Shown in pieces: positions 50,947 to 60,720 of a stretch of 64,000 nt of DNA (positions are counted from its first letter, which is position 1; each line of letters starts with the position of its first letter). The position numbers and the translations under genes were made by a program. The stretch is from NCBI RefSeq assembly GCF_900100705.1, contig NZ_FNCH01000018.1:1-64000 (forward strand), read 5' to 3'. The notes under the pieces are model-generated. The model was given only the letters and a program-made list of their open reading frames with translations. It searched no databases and was not told where the DNA came from. The stretch is from Pedobacter terrae. Lineage in GTDB: Bacteria; Bacteroidota; Bacteroidia; Sphingobacteriales; Sphingobacteriaceae.

Positions 50947-53900
50947 ATGAGAAAACTAATACTTTGCTGTGTTCTTGTGTTTTGCTTTATAGCAAGTACA
51001 TATGCACAAATCCGAAACATTACCGGAACGGTTACCGATAAATCCTCAAAACCAGTCCCGGGAGCTACCATCTATAATGTAGAAACTGGTAAATCAACCC
51101 AAACAGACGAAAAGGGAAAGTTTTTAATCCAGGCCGCAGCAGGACAAACCCTTCGATTTATTTACATGGGTGCTCAGACGGTTAATTCCAAAGTTGGCAG
51201 TACCTCTGTAGTAGACGCACAACTGGAAGTCTCTGCCACCAACCTGAACGATGTGGTGGTAACCGGCTACCAAACGGAAAGAAAAAAAGATCTTACAGGC
51301 GATGTGGCCATTGTGGATGTAGATGAACTTAAAAAACAATCTGTAGCCAATCCGATGAAAGCCTTACAGGGCCAGGTAGCAGGGGTATACATCACCGGGA
51401 ATGGATCGCCCAGCGCTCCGGCAACCATCCGAATCAGGGGTATCGGAACTTTAAATAACAATGATCCCCTATACATTATCGATGGCGTACCTACCAAGTC
51501 AGGCATGCATGAACTCAATCAGGCTGATATCGAATCGATGCAGATCCTTAAAGACGCTTCATCTGCCAGTATTTATGGCGCCAGGGCAGGAAACGGCGTA
51601 ATTGTAATCACCACTAAAAAGGGAAAAACAGGTAAGACACAGTTGAGCGGAAATGCATATTCTTCGCTTTCTACCTATGTAAATAAGTTAGAGATGCTGA
51701 ATGCAGAAGGTTATGGTAAAATTTTGTGGCAGGCCTATGTCAACAAAAACCTCGACCCGAATTCGAACGGATTGCGTTATCAGTTTGATTGGAAGGTAGA
51801 CCCAAATACCAATCAGCCTGTATTGAACAAAGTGCTTTTACCCGAATTTCTAAACGCCACACAAACCCTTCGCACTTCAGATACAGATTGGTTTAAAGAA
51901 ATATCCCAGCTTGGTATCATTCAGAATTATGATGCCCAGGTTTCAAGCGGAACTGAAAACGGACATTATTTACTTTCTCTGGGCTACTTTGACAACAAAG
52001 GCATTGTAAGAACAACCGGGTTCAACCGTATTTCGGCGAGAATAAATTCAGACTATAAGTTATTCAATGGAGCATTAACGATAGGTCAGAACCTGAGTAT
52101 AACCAAAACAAAAGAAGTTGCTGCCGATATTATTAATTCTGCGCTGCAGGCATTGCCTATTATACCTGTGCACACCGTAGACGGCATAGGCTGGGGTGGT
52201 CCGGTAGACGGGATGAACGATCGCCAGAACCCTGTCCGGGTGCTGGAAGACAATCAACAGAATGGTTATGACTTCATGAGATTGTTTGGTAATTTCTTTG
52301 CAGATGTTAAAATCGCAAAAGGTTTGGTATTCAAATCCAATTTCGGGATTGATTACGGTGACTACACCAGCAGGAACTGGCAAAAAAAATACCAGAGTGG
52401 TTACCTGGTTAATGATGTGAACAAAGTAATCAATACCCAGACACACAATGTAAAAACCACCTGGACCAATACCTTGAATTACAGCCTGGAGTCGGGCAAT
52501 CATCGCCTTAATGCCTTTGCAGGAACTGAACACTATGTAGAGAACTCCAACACTTTTATGGCTTCGAGGGAAGGATTTGTGTTAGAAGACCCTGATTACC
52601 TTTATTTAGATGCCGGTACTGGTATAAAAGACAACAGCGGCAGTGGTGCAAAAAATGTGCTCATGTCTTACATTGGTAGAGCAAACTATTCTTATATGGA
52701 TCGCTACCTCCTGTCTGCAACCATCAGAAGAGACGGTTCTTCCAGGTTTGGTGCAAATAACAAATACGGTTGGTTCCCTGCATTTTCAGGCGCCTGGCGG
52801 ATTAGCGAAGAATCTTTTGTAAAGAATAATACCTCAATTGTTGACGATCTGAAACTTCATGCAGGATGGGGAAAAACTGGTAATCAGGAGATTAATAACA
52901 ATGCGATTTATAATATTTACCTGTCCAATTACAATATCACCGCTTACGATATCAATGGAAATAAAAGCGGCGTACTTCCTTCAGGATTTTATCTGTCGCA
53001 GAATGCCAATCCAAACCTGCGTTGGGAAGCAACAGAAATGAGCAATGCTGCCCTGGACTTTTCACTTTGGAAACAAAAACTTTATGGCAGTGTTGGCTAT
53101 TACATTAAGAAAACCACTGGCATATTATTGCTTCCTCCATACATTGGTGTACTTGGAGAAGGCGGTAATACCTATGTAAACGGTGCATCTATGGAAAACC
53201 GTGGATTCGAACTATCCCTGGGCCACAAAAGCCGCCTAACGGATGATTTAAGTATCGATGTGAACGGAAATTTCGATATGGTTAGAAATAAGGTTACCTA
53301 TTTGCCTCCGGCAGTAGTGAACGCTTACGGAGGTGATGGCAAGGGACAGAATATTCTGGGGAGAACTGTTGGATCTTTCTTCGGTTATGTCACTGATGGT
53401 CTTTTCAGGACTCAGGCCGAAGTTAATAATTCTGCTTCGCAACCTAACAAGGGACTTGGCAGAATCCGTTATGTGGATTTAAACCATGACGGTGTTATCG
53501 ATGTAAATGACCAAACCTGGATTGGAAATCCGCTGCCTAAATATACTTATGGGTTCAACGCAAATATCAACTACAAAAATTTTGATTTCTCTTTTCTTCT
53601 GCAGGGTATAGGTGATGTAGCTGTACGAAATGATGCCAAATCTTATACGGATTTCTGGAGTGCCGTTGAATCTTCTTCAAATAAAGGCGCGAGACTGTTA
53701 AACGCATGGTCACCTTCCAACCCAAATTCTGATATTCCTGCAGTAGCGTTAACCGATGATAATAACGAGGCCCGTCTTTCAACCTATTTTATAGAAAACG
53801 GCTCTTATCTTAAATTGAGAAATGCACAGATTGGCTATACATTTAACAAACAGCTGATCAGTAAGTTAAAAATGCAGAATCTTCGTGTATATATCGGAGG

Positions 53901-54018
53901 AGATAATTTAGCCATTTTAATGAAGTCGAAATCTTTCACCGGTCTGGATCCGGAGACACCGGGATTCGGCTACCCTAACCCACTGGTTGTTACAGCCGGA
54001 ATTAACGTAAGATTTTAA
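50947..54018 (+). CDS. SusC-like TonB-dependent fructan transporter
   Basis: A 1023-aa outer-membrane protein with a signal peptide ending STYAQ. A carboxypeptidase-D-like Ig domain (25-100, ITGTVTDKSSKPVPGATI) precedes a plug domain (about 115-235; TRIRG-type motif IRIRGIGTLNNNDPLYIIDG) and a 22-strand barrel ending VTAGINVRF. It imports fructan oligosaccharides with its SusD partner, energised by TonB. There is no N-terminal STN signalling domain, as expected since an HTCS regulates the locus. It starts 77 bases after the kinase gene and the gap may hold a second promoter. Confidence 0.97.
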   Translation: MRKLILCCVLVFCFIASTYAQIRNITGTVTDKSSKPVPGATIYNVETGKSTQTDEKGKFLIQAAAGQTLRFIYMGAQTVNSKVGSTSVVDAQLEVSATNLNDVVVTGYQTERKKDLTGDVAIVDVDELKKQSVANPMKALQGQVAGVYITGNGSPSAPATIRIRGIGTLNNNDPLYIIDGVPTKSGMHELNQADIESMQILKDASSASIYGARAGNGVIVITTKKGKTGKTQLSGNAYSSLSTYVNKLEMLNAEGYGKILWQAYVNKNLDPNSNGLRYQFDWKVDPNTNQPVLNKVLLPEFLNATQTLRTSDTDWFKEISQLGIIQNYDAQVSSGTENGHYLLSLGYFDNKGIVRTTGFNRISARINSDYKLFNGALTIGQNLSITKTKEVAADIINSALQALPIIPVHTVDGIGWGGPVDGMNDRQNPVRVLEDNQQNGYDFMRLFGNFFADVKIAKGLVFKSNFGIDYGDYTSRNWQKKYQSGYLVNDVNKVINTQTHNVKTTWTNTLNYSLESGNHRLNAFAGTEHYVENSNTFMASREGFVLEDPDYLYLDAGTGIKDNSGSGAKNVLMSYIGRANYSYMDRYLLSATIRRDGSSRFGANNKYGWFPAFSGAWRISEESFVKNNTSIVDDLKLHAGWGKTGNQEINNNAIYNIYLSNYNITAYDINGNKSGVLPSGFYLSQNANPNLRWEATEMSNAALDFSLWKQKLYGSVGYYIKKTTGILLLPPYIGVLGEGGNTYVNGASMENRGFELSLGHKSRLTDDLSIDVNGNFDMVRNKVTYLPPAVVNAYGGDGKGQNILGRTVGSFFGYVTDGLFRTQAEVNNSASQPNKGLGRIRYVDLNHDGVIDVNDQTWIGNPLPKYTYGFNANINYKNFDFSFLLQGIGDVAVRNDAKSYTDFWSAVESSSNKGARLLNAWSPSNPNSDIPAVALTDDNNEARLSTYFIENGSYLKLRNAQIGYTFNKQLISKLKMQNLRVYIGGDNLAILMKSKSFTGLDPETPGFGYPNPLVVTAGINVRF

Positions 54019-54033
54019 TAATTGATATTTATT

Positions 54034-55731
54034 ATGAAAAAATATATAATCACCCTTGCTGTATCGCTAATATTAGCTACAGGCTGCAAAAAAGCACTTG
54101 AAGTAGGGCCTAAGGGTTCGCTTAACGAAAGCCAGGTGGCCACTCCGGCACAGGCCGAGGGCTTTGTTACCGCCGCCTATTCACAATTAGGAAACGATGA
54201 AATTAACAGGGCATTTAGTATGTACCAATATGGGAATATCCGCGCTGATGATGCCTATAAAGGCGGCGGCGGTATCAATGATGGAGATGTTTTCCATAAT
54301 ATGGAGACTTTTATTGCCTCCAGACCTGACCAATGGAACTATGACGGTATCTGGTTTAATATTTATGTAGGCATCAGGAGGGCAAATGAAGGCATCAGGG
54401 TGTTAAGCAAATTTAGCGAAGCTGAATATCCCTTGGTTAAAACCCGTTTAGCAGAACTTCGTTTCTTACGTGGTTACTGGTACCTGATGGTAGAAAACCT
54501 GTTTAAAAATATCCCATATATTGATGATACAGTACCTTCAGATGACTACAAATTAGTGAAGAACAATGCATTGAGCAGGGATCAGATTTTAGAGAAGATT
54601 GCCGGCGATTTTCAAGCTGCTGCCGAGGCATTACCGGCAACCCAGCCACAGATAGGAAGAGCCAACAAATTTGCTGCTTACGCTTTTTTGGCGAAAACAC
54701 GTTTGTTCCAGGCGTATACGCAGAATGCAACACACGCTGTAACAGGAATAGACCAGAACCGTTTACAACAGGTTATTGATGCATCTGATCAGGTGTTAGC
54801 CTCATCCTACAAGCTACAGGCAGATTTTGCAAATAATTTCACATCTGGAACCTTTGAAAATGGTACTGAAGCCATTATGTCCGTTCAGTTTTCCAGTAAT
54901 GATGGCGCAGGACGTGGCCGGGTGAACTTTGGTGATATGCTTACGGTGCCACAAGGTATTGGATGCTGCGATTTTCAAAAACCATCACAAACGCTGATGA
55001 ATGCTTTCAGAACAACAACTACAGGCTTACCATTATTTGATACTTTCAACCAGCAAAATGTCGATTTCGCTACAAATACAGTCGATCCACGCGTAGACCA
55101 CACCATATCACGTCCCGGGGCTCCATGGAAATATGATCCGGCAAGAGTGGTTACAGCTAGCTGGAGCAGGAATATTCCGCTGTATGGAACTTATAATTCC
55201 ATGAAAGAAAACGTATCACCAGATTGTGACTGTTTTATAAATATTGCTCCCTTTTTCGGCAATACAAAAGCCAGGATCATGATTAGGTTAGCTGATGTGA
55301 TGTTATTTAAAGCAGAGGCGCTGATAGAACTGGGCAGGCAGACGGAGGCTTTACCGATTATAAATGCCATAAGAGACCGGGCATCTAAAAGTACAGCAAA
55401 ACTGGTGATGGCTAACGGACAGCCTACCTCTAAATACAACGTACAGCAATATGTTCCAGGAACAAACATCGTTTGGGATCAGGCAAACGCCAGAAAGGCC
55501 CTGCGATTTGAACGTCGTTTAGAAATGGCGCTGGAAGGCGAAAGGTTTTTTGATCTCATCCGATGGGGCGTAGCCGATCAGGTGATCAACTCCTTTTTTG
55601 ATTCGGAAAAAAGTACCAGAAGTATTTATACTACTGCAAGATTTACAAAAGGAAGAGACGAATACCTGCCTATTCCTCAAAATCAAATCTTCTTTAGTGA
55701 AAATAACTATGTTCAAAATCCAGGTTACTAA
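54034..55731 (+). CDS. SusD-like fructan-binding lipoprotein
   Basis: A 565-aa surface lipoprotein (lipobox ATGC, Cys about 18) of the SusD/RagB family with helical TPR repeats. The C-terminal signature ALRFERRLEMALEGERFFDLIRWG is present and the end is YVQNPGY. It caps the SusC pore and delivers the glycan. It starts 15 bases after susC. The ATG at 54034 is chosen over an upstream TTG since it begins the lipoprotein signal (MKKYIITLAVSLIL). Confidence 0.96.
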   Translation: MKKYIITLAVSLILATGCKKALEVGPKGSLNESQVATPAQAEGFVTAAYSQLGNDEINRAFSMYQYGNIRADDAYKGGGGINDGDVFHNMETFIASRPDQWNYDGIWFNIYVGIRRANEGIRVLSKFSEAEYPLVKTRLAELRFLRGYWYLMVENLFKNIPYIDDTVPSDDYKLVKNNALSRDQILEKIAGDFQAAAEALPATQPQIGRANKFAAYAFLAKTRLFQAYTQNATHAVTGIDQNRLQQVIDASDQVLASSYKLQADFANNFTSGTFENGTEAIMSVQFSSNDGAGRGRVNFGDMLTVPQGIGCCDFQKPSQTLMNAFRTTTTGLPLFDTFNQQNVDFATNTVDPRVDHTISRPGAPWKYDPARVVTASWSRNIPLYGTYNSMKENVSPDCDCFINIAPFFGNTKARIMIRLADVMLFKAEALIELGRQTEALPIINAIRDRASKSTAKLVMANGQPTSKYNVQQYVPGTNIVWDQANARKALRFERRLEMALEGERFFDLIRWGVADQVINSFFDSEKSTRSIYTTARFTKGRDEYLPIPQNQIFFSENNYVQNPGY

Positions 55732-55749
55732 CCTCTAAATGATTAGAAA

Positions 55750-57129
55750 ATGAAATTAAAGCAAATATTGAAAGCATTTTTAGCTTTTGCTGCGGTCTTA
55801 ATATTTATGGGCTGCAAAAAGGATAAGAACAATGATTTTAAACTTGACAGTCAGGTTCAGCTCTTGTCTTATTCGATTAATGGTATTGCTGCTACTATCG
55901 ACCAAAAAACGGGTACGATAAGTGTTAATGTTCCTTTTGGTACAGATATTTCAAGTTTGACACCGAAGGCGCAAATGCCAGATGGCGCAACAAGTTCCAT
56001 GAATTTTGATAAGCCCATCAATTTTACGGGTGCCGTGGATTTCAGGGTAGTAAATGGAAATCTTTTCAAAGATTATTCCACAACGGTAAAAATTATTCCT
56101 CCACTCAAAAGCGTCTCTGTGGGCAGCTTAAAGGCATCGATAAATCACGATAACCGTACTGCAACGTTAATTCTCCCCGACGGAACAGATTTAGTTGGAA
56201 TTAAACCAGTCATAGAAGCAGAGCCAGATGTTGTGGTTAGTCCGCTAAGTGGCACAGCACAGGATTTCACTCAACCGGTAACCTACACGTTCACTAAAGG
56301 TAATTTTACCACAAGTTACCAGGTTACCTTCATCAGCAATTCCGTAAGTGAGTACGCATTTTTAGGTACAGCAAGTTCAAGATCGACAATAACCAACCCG
56401 GATGAAAAAGCAGCAAGTGACTGGTTTTTTGCTACTTATCCTACTGCAGACTATATTTCATTCGGCGCATTGGAAACAGGTAAGCGTTTGTCTAACTATA
56501 AAGTGATTTGGTGGCATTACGATTCTACACAAGATCTCCCTGCTCAGGCAACTAGTGCAGCCGTTATCAATGCGCTCAAGGCATACAGAAATGGAGGCGG
56601 AACTTTGCTGTTAACCTCTATGGCGGGTAGGTACGTAGAGGCATTAGGCGTGGTGCCGGCTGGTAAAGGGCCAAACAATGTTTTTGGAGATTTTGCCCTT
56701 GGCGCTGGTTTTATCGAAAACGGTAGCGATTGGGGTATCTCTTTCAAAGGCAAGGAATCGCATCCCCTCTTTCAGGGGCTGGAGACTTATGAAACTGGGA
56801 AAGCCAACCTTTTGCAAAAAGGAACATTCAGGCTTAACCATACAGCATGGTGGTTTCTTCCAGACTGGGGAGGTTACATGAATGGTGCAGGATGGCGTCA
56901 GCAGACAGGTGGTATAAACCTGGCATCTGAAGCATGGGATGATAACCTGGACGGCCGCGTTGGCATCGCCGAATGGCCTCAGACAAACGGCTCTGGAAAT
57001 GTCGTTGTTATCACTTTTGGTGCTTATGACTGGTATTCTGAACCTCAAAATGGTGCATCTACCAACAACAGGTTTATTACCAATATTCGCAGACTCACCA
57101 AAAATGCGATCGACTATCTAAAAAAATAA
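55750..57129 (+). CDS. Surface fructan-binding lipoprotein (SGBP, DUF4960-like)
   Basis: A 459-aa lipoprotein with lipobox IFMGC (Cys 22). Two Ig-like DUF5018-type repeats follow (about 35-120 and 121-205: LLSYSINGIAATIDQKTGTISVNVP and SVGSLKASINHDNRTATLILP). The C-terminal part (about 210-459) resembles DUF4960, a GATase-like fold (GGTLLLTSMAGRYVEALG). In the B. theta levan locus the protein in this slot, BT1761, binds levan at the surface. The same is inferred here. Confidence 0.82.
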   Translation: MKLKQILKAFLAFAAVLIFMGCKKDKNNDFKLDSQVQLLSYSINGIAATIDQKTGTISVNVPFGTDISSLTPKAQMPDGATSSMNFDKPINFTGAVDFRVVNGNLFKDYSTTVKIIPPLKSVSVGSLKASINHDNRTATLILPDGTDLVGIKPVIEAEPDVVVSPLSGTAQDFTQPVTYTFTKGNFTTSYQVTFISNSVSEYAFLGTASSRSTITNPDEKAASDWFFATYPTADYISFGALETGKRLSNYKVIWWHYDSTQDLPAQATSAAVINALKAYRNGGGTLLLTSMAGRYVEALGVVPAGKGPNNVFGDFALGAGFIENGSDWGISFKGKESHPLFQGLETYETGKANLLQKGTFRLNHTAWWFLPDWGGYMNGAGWRQQTGGINLASEAWDDNLDGRVGIAEWPQTNGSGNVVVITFGAYDWYSEPQNGASTNNRFITNIRRLTKNAIDYLKK

Positions 57130-57154
57130 ATTCACAATCAAATAGTGATATAAC

Positions 57155-58714
57155 ATGGCATTGAAAAGAATATTATTAGCAGGAATGGCGATATCGCTAT
57201 TCCTCTCTTGCACCAAAGAAAAAACCTACGCTCCGGCGGAGCCTTTTAGCGAAGAGAAATTTAACATTTTCCCGAAACCACAAATAAGCCCGAATTCCAC
57301 TACAGGCCAGTCAACAGGATGGGTTGGTGATGTGATGCCTTCCTATGTGAACGGACAGTTCGAACTGTTTTTTCTGCACGATGATCCCGACCAGGTGAAG
57401 CAAAGCAGCACTGGTCAGCACGCTATCCACAAGCTGAGTTCTAAAAACCTGTTAGACTTCAGCTATGATGGCGAGATGATTCCTTATGGCAATAAATCTA
57501 CCCAAGATAACCTCATTGGCACCGGGTCTATGGTAAAGGCTGGAAATACAAATTACTTTTACTATACAGGTTATAATGCAAACAACAGCTGGTTGCAGAA
57601 TACCAACAGCGCATTGGTTTCAGCCAACACCCGCGAAGCGATTATGTATGCCACCAGCAGCACAACTACAGGCTGGACAAAGAAGGCTGGTTTTGCGCTG
57701 AAAGCGCCAGACGGTTATGCAACAACAGACTTTAGGGATCCTTATGTATTCTATAATACCGAGTTTTCCACCTATTGGATGATGGTGAGTGCTCAGAAAG
57801 ACGGAAAGGGTGTGATTCTGGTTTACACCAGCACCGATCCGGCAACTGATAACTGGCAGTTAAGAGGACCTCTTTCTGTTGAAGGCGATTACCTGATGCT
57901 CGAATGTGCGGATGTTTTCAAAATTGATGACAAATATTTTATGCTTTTTGCAGAAGATTGGAGCACAAGCCCGGGAACCCATTACAGGGTTGCATCCTCT
58001 TCAGCAGGGCCATGGTTCAAACCAGCAGACGGAATGGATATGTTTGACGGGCATCAGTTTTATGCCGGTAAAACGGCAAGCAACGGTACTGAACGTTATG
58101 CTTTCGGCTGGGCACACCGCCGCAATCCGGAAAACGATAATGGTGTTCGTACGTGGGGAGGAAACCTCATCAGCCAGCAAATTACTAAGCTGGGCAATGA
58201 TAAACTTGCGGTAAAAGCTCCAAGTAGCGTGAAAAGTTATTTCAGTAAAGATGCCGATGCTATCGTTAGCGCTCAAACCGGCACCGTTAGCGGATCGGCT
58301 GGTAACTATACCCTAACCGGAAGCTCTTCAGCTTCAGGATATAGGTTTGCAGCCCTTAACGGAACAACTATGATTAAAGGAAAACTAGCTTTAAGCAATC
58401 TTAACGGAACAGCCTCTATAAACTTTAATGCAAAAACTGACCTGAGCGGATCTTATCAGATCAGGTTCGAACCGGCATCAAAACGTATTGCAGGCTACAA
58501 CAATGGCCAGGAGGTTACCCGTGTTCCATTTGTTTTCGAACAGGGAAAAACATACGACTTTAGTATTATCGTGGATGGATCGATCATCGTACTCTATCTT
58601 AACGATCAGGTGGCATTAACAAACAGAAGTTACAGTGCAAAAGGAACATCATGGTCGCTGACTGCGAATGGTTTAGAATTAAAAGTTACTAATCTGAAAG
58701 TATCAACCCATTAA
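57155..58714 (+). CDS. GH32 surface lipoprotein, probable endo-levanase
   Basis: A 519-aa lipoprotein (lipobox LFLSC, Cys 19). The GH32 five-bladed propeller has nucleophile D59 in GWVGDVMP (replacing the usual WMNDPNG), transition-state D195 in FRDP and acid/base E250 in LECADVF. A C-terminal beta-sandwich (about 370-519) is present. The altered first motif and the position right after the surface binding protein match BT1760, the surface endo-levanase. Its role would be to cut levan into pieces for SusCD. The endo mode is inferred, not proven. Confidence 0.85.
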   Translation: MALKRILLAGMAISLFLSCTKEKTYAPAEPFSEEKFNIFPKPQISPNSTTGQSTGWVGDVMPSYVNGQFELFFLHDDPDQVKQSSTGQHAIHKLSSKNLLDFSYDGEMIPYGNKSTQDNLIGTGSMVKAGNTNYFYYTGYNANNSWLQNTNSALVSANTREAIMYATSSTTTGWTKKAGFALKAPDGYATTDFRDPYVFYNTEFSTYWMMVSAQKDGKGVILVYTSTDPATDNWQLRGPLSVEGDYLMLECADVFKIDDKYFMLFAEDWSTSPGTHYRVASSSAGPWFKPADGMDMFDGHQFYAGKTASNGTERYAFGWAHRRNPENDNGVRTWGGNLISQQITKLGNDKLAVKAPSSVKSYFSKDADAIVSAQTGTVSGSAGNYTLTGSSSASGYRFAALNGTTMIKGKLALSNLNGTASINFNAKTDLSGSYQIRFEPASKRIAGYNNGQEVTRVPFVFEQGKTYDFSIIVDGSIIVLYLNDQVALTNRSYSAKGTSWSLTANGLELKVTNLKVSTH

Positions 58715-58725
58715 TCGTCAGGATA

Positions 58726-60684
58726 ATGAATAATAAACCTCCTTATCGTTTTGATTTGAAGTGTATACTCGCACTGCTTTTATTGGTAAACAGTTATGTA
58801 CACGGCCAGGAAATCGATAGAAAAACACAGGAATACCGGCCTATGTATCATTTCAGTCCGGCAAAAGGATGGATGGGCGACCCTGACGGATTGGTTCATT
58901 ATCATAATACTTACCATCTTTTTTGGTGGGGCCATGCGGTTTCTAAGGATCTGGTTCACTGGCAGGAAATGCCAAGACCTATGAAAGAGGGAATGGGATT
59001 TTCTTACTTCAGCGGGTCGGTGGTTGTAGACAAAATGAACACCGGAGGATTTGGAAAGAATAGTATGGTCGCTTTCTATACCAAACACCTTCCCGGTGAT
59101 TCACTTCCTGAAACACAAGCCATTTCCATTAGCAATAATGAGGGGCAAAGTTTCGAGTATTACCAAAAGAATCCAATTTTGGATATCAATAAAGTGTTTT
59201 TCAGGGATCCACAGGTTTTCTGGTATGAACAGGATAAAAGCTGGAAGATGGTTGTTTCCAGACCTGATGTTCAGCAAATTCATATCTATCAGTCCAAAGA
59301 CCTTAAAAACTGGATTTTTTGCAGCAAATTTGAAGGTTTGGGTGCCAAAAACTCATTCTGGGAATGTCCTGATCTTTTCGAACTTCCGGTTGAAGGAAGT
59401 AAAAAAAAGAAATGGGTGCTCATCATCGGACGAGGTCCGAATAGGGTACAGTATTTTGTGGGCGATTTTAATGGAAAAACTTTTGTAACAGATAAAAAGA
59501 TCGCGGATTACCTGAGTTTTGGACAAGGTGTTAAAGGAACTATTTTTGAGGATTTTGAAGGTGAAAATTCAAAATGGCCGAAGTTTTTGGAAGATAATGA
59601 CAACAAAGCATCTGGCGCCACTGATTATTTAGGTAAACATTATCTCAGTACTGCAAACGTTAGTTCATCAGTTTTCCGGTCAAAATCTCAGGCTTTCACC
59701 ATCAGCACTAAAGCCATCAATTTTTTGATCATGGGCGGAAATCATCAGGATAGTACCTGTGTGAACCTTTTGGTAGATGGTAAGGTAGTGAGGACAACTA
59801 GTGGTGATAATACTAAGGTATTTAAATGGAACGGATGGGATGTACGCCCCTGGATGGGTAAAAAAGCACAGCTGGAGCTAGTAGACTTGAGCAAAGATAC
59901 CACTACCGGGTTCATCGCAATTGATCATGTTACTTTTTCTGACCAATTAAGCAATCAACATCTTGAACATGCTTTATGGCTGGATTATGGACCTGATTAT
60001 TATGCTACCAGAACCTGGAGAGATTATGACAACAAAAATGGCCTGGCCGACACCGTTCATGCGATAGGCTGGATGGGAAACTGGGATTATGCAGGCAAGG
60101 CACCATCCAAATGGGGAAAGGGGTTTCAATCTATTCCAAGGGTGATGACTTTGAGAGAATCGCCATCCGGATTTAGGGTTTTTCAGCAGCCGATACCGCA
60201 GCTTACTCAGCTTCGCGACAGCGGCATTCGTCAACAGTTACAGCTGCAAGGTTTGCAGGCCATAAAAAACTTTAAGCCTGAGGTAAACTCTTATGAACTT
60301 GATGCCACGTTCACCGCTGGTACCGCTAAGGCATTTGGATTGAACCTATTCGTTGGTGAAGGGAGAAAATTAGAACTCAGGTATGATCCGCAGCTTGGTG
60401 AACTTACCTTAGACCGGCGCAACTGTACCAATTTCACTACCGATACGGCTTTTACAAAATCGTTTGCAAAAAAGTATGCCGTACCTTTAGCTTTGGATAA
60501 TGAAAAACTTCGTTTACATATCTTTATTGATCGTTCCTCAATTGAAATATTCGCAAATGGCGGAGAAAAAGTGGTAAGTGCCACAACATTTGCTGCTGAC
60601 ACTCAACTTGGTCTGGAAACTTTTTCGGAGGGTGGTAATACAACATTAAATATCCAGGCTTGGAAACTCAAAAGCATATGGTAA
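58726..60684 (+). CDS. GH32 enzyme with an inserted beta-sandwich domain
   Basis: A 652-aa exported enzyme (signal ends YVHGQ). Nucleophile D52 is in GWMGDPDG, D161 in FRDPQVF and E213 in WECPDLF. Residues about 265-405 (from FEDFEGENSKWP to DHVTFSD) are a separate beta-sandwich, resembling the DUF4980-like modules of Bacteroides GH32 proteins, placed inside the propeller. The propeller then resumes at LDYGPDYYATRTW and the standard C-terminal sandwich ends the protein. Likely an exo-fructosidase of the periplasm; whether it prefers levan or inulin linkages is unknown. Confidence 0.88.
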   Translation: MNNKPPYRFDLKCILALLLLVNSYVHGQEIDRKTQEYRPMYHFSPAKGWMGDPDGLVHYHNTYHLFWWGHAVSKDLVHWQEMPRPMKEGMGFSYFSGSVVVDKMNTGGFGKNSMVAFYTKHLPGDSLPETQAISISNNEGQSFEYYQKNPILDINKVFFRDPQVFWYEQDKSWKMVVSRPDVQQIHIYQSKDLKNWIFCSKFEGLGAKNSFWECPDLFELPVEGSKKKKWVLIIGRGPNRVQYFVGDFNGKTFVTDKKIADYLSFGQGVKGTIFEDFEGENSKWPKFLEDNDNKASGATDYLGKHYLSTANVSSSVFRSKSQAFTISTKAINFLIMGGNHQDSTCVNLLVDGKVVRTTSGDNTKVFKWNGWDVRPWMGKKAQLELVDLSKDTTTGFIAIDHVTFSDQLSNQHLEHALWLDYGPDYYATRTWRDYDNKNGLADTVHAIGWMGNWDYAGKAPSKWGKGFQSIPRVMTLRESPSGFRVFQQPIPQLTQLRDSGIRQQLQLQGLQAIKNFKPEVNSYELDATFTAGTAKAFGLNLFVGEGRKLELRYDPQLGELTLDRRNCTNFTTDTAFTKSFAKKYAVPLALDNEKLRLHIFIDRSSIEIFANGGEKVVSATTFAADTQLGLETFSEGGNTTLNIQAWKLKSIW

Positions 60685-60720
60685 GCACTAATAATTTAAT
60701 TATATTCTAAACTTACAGAA

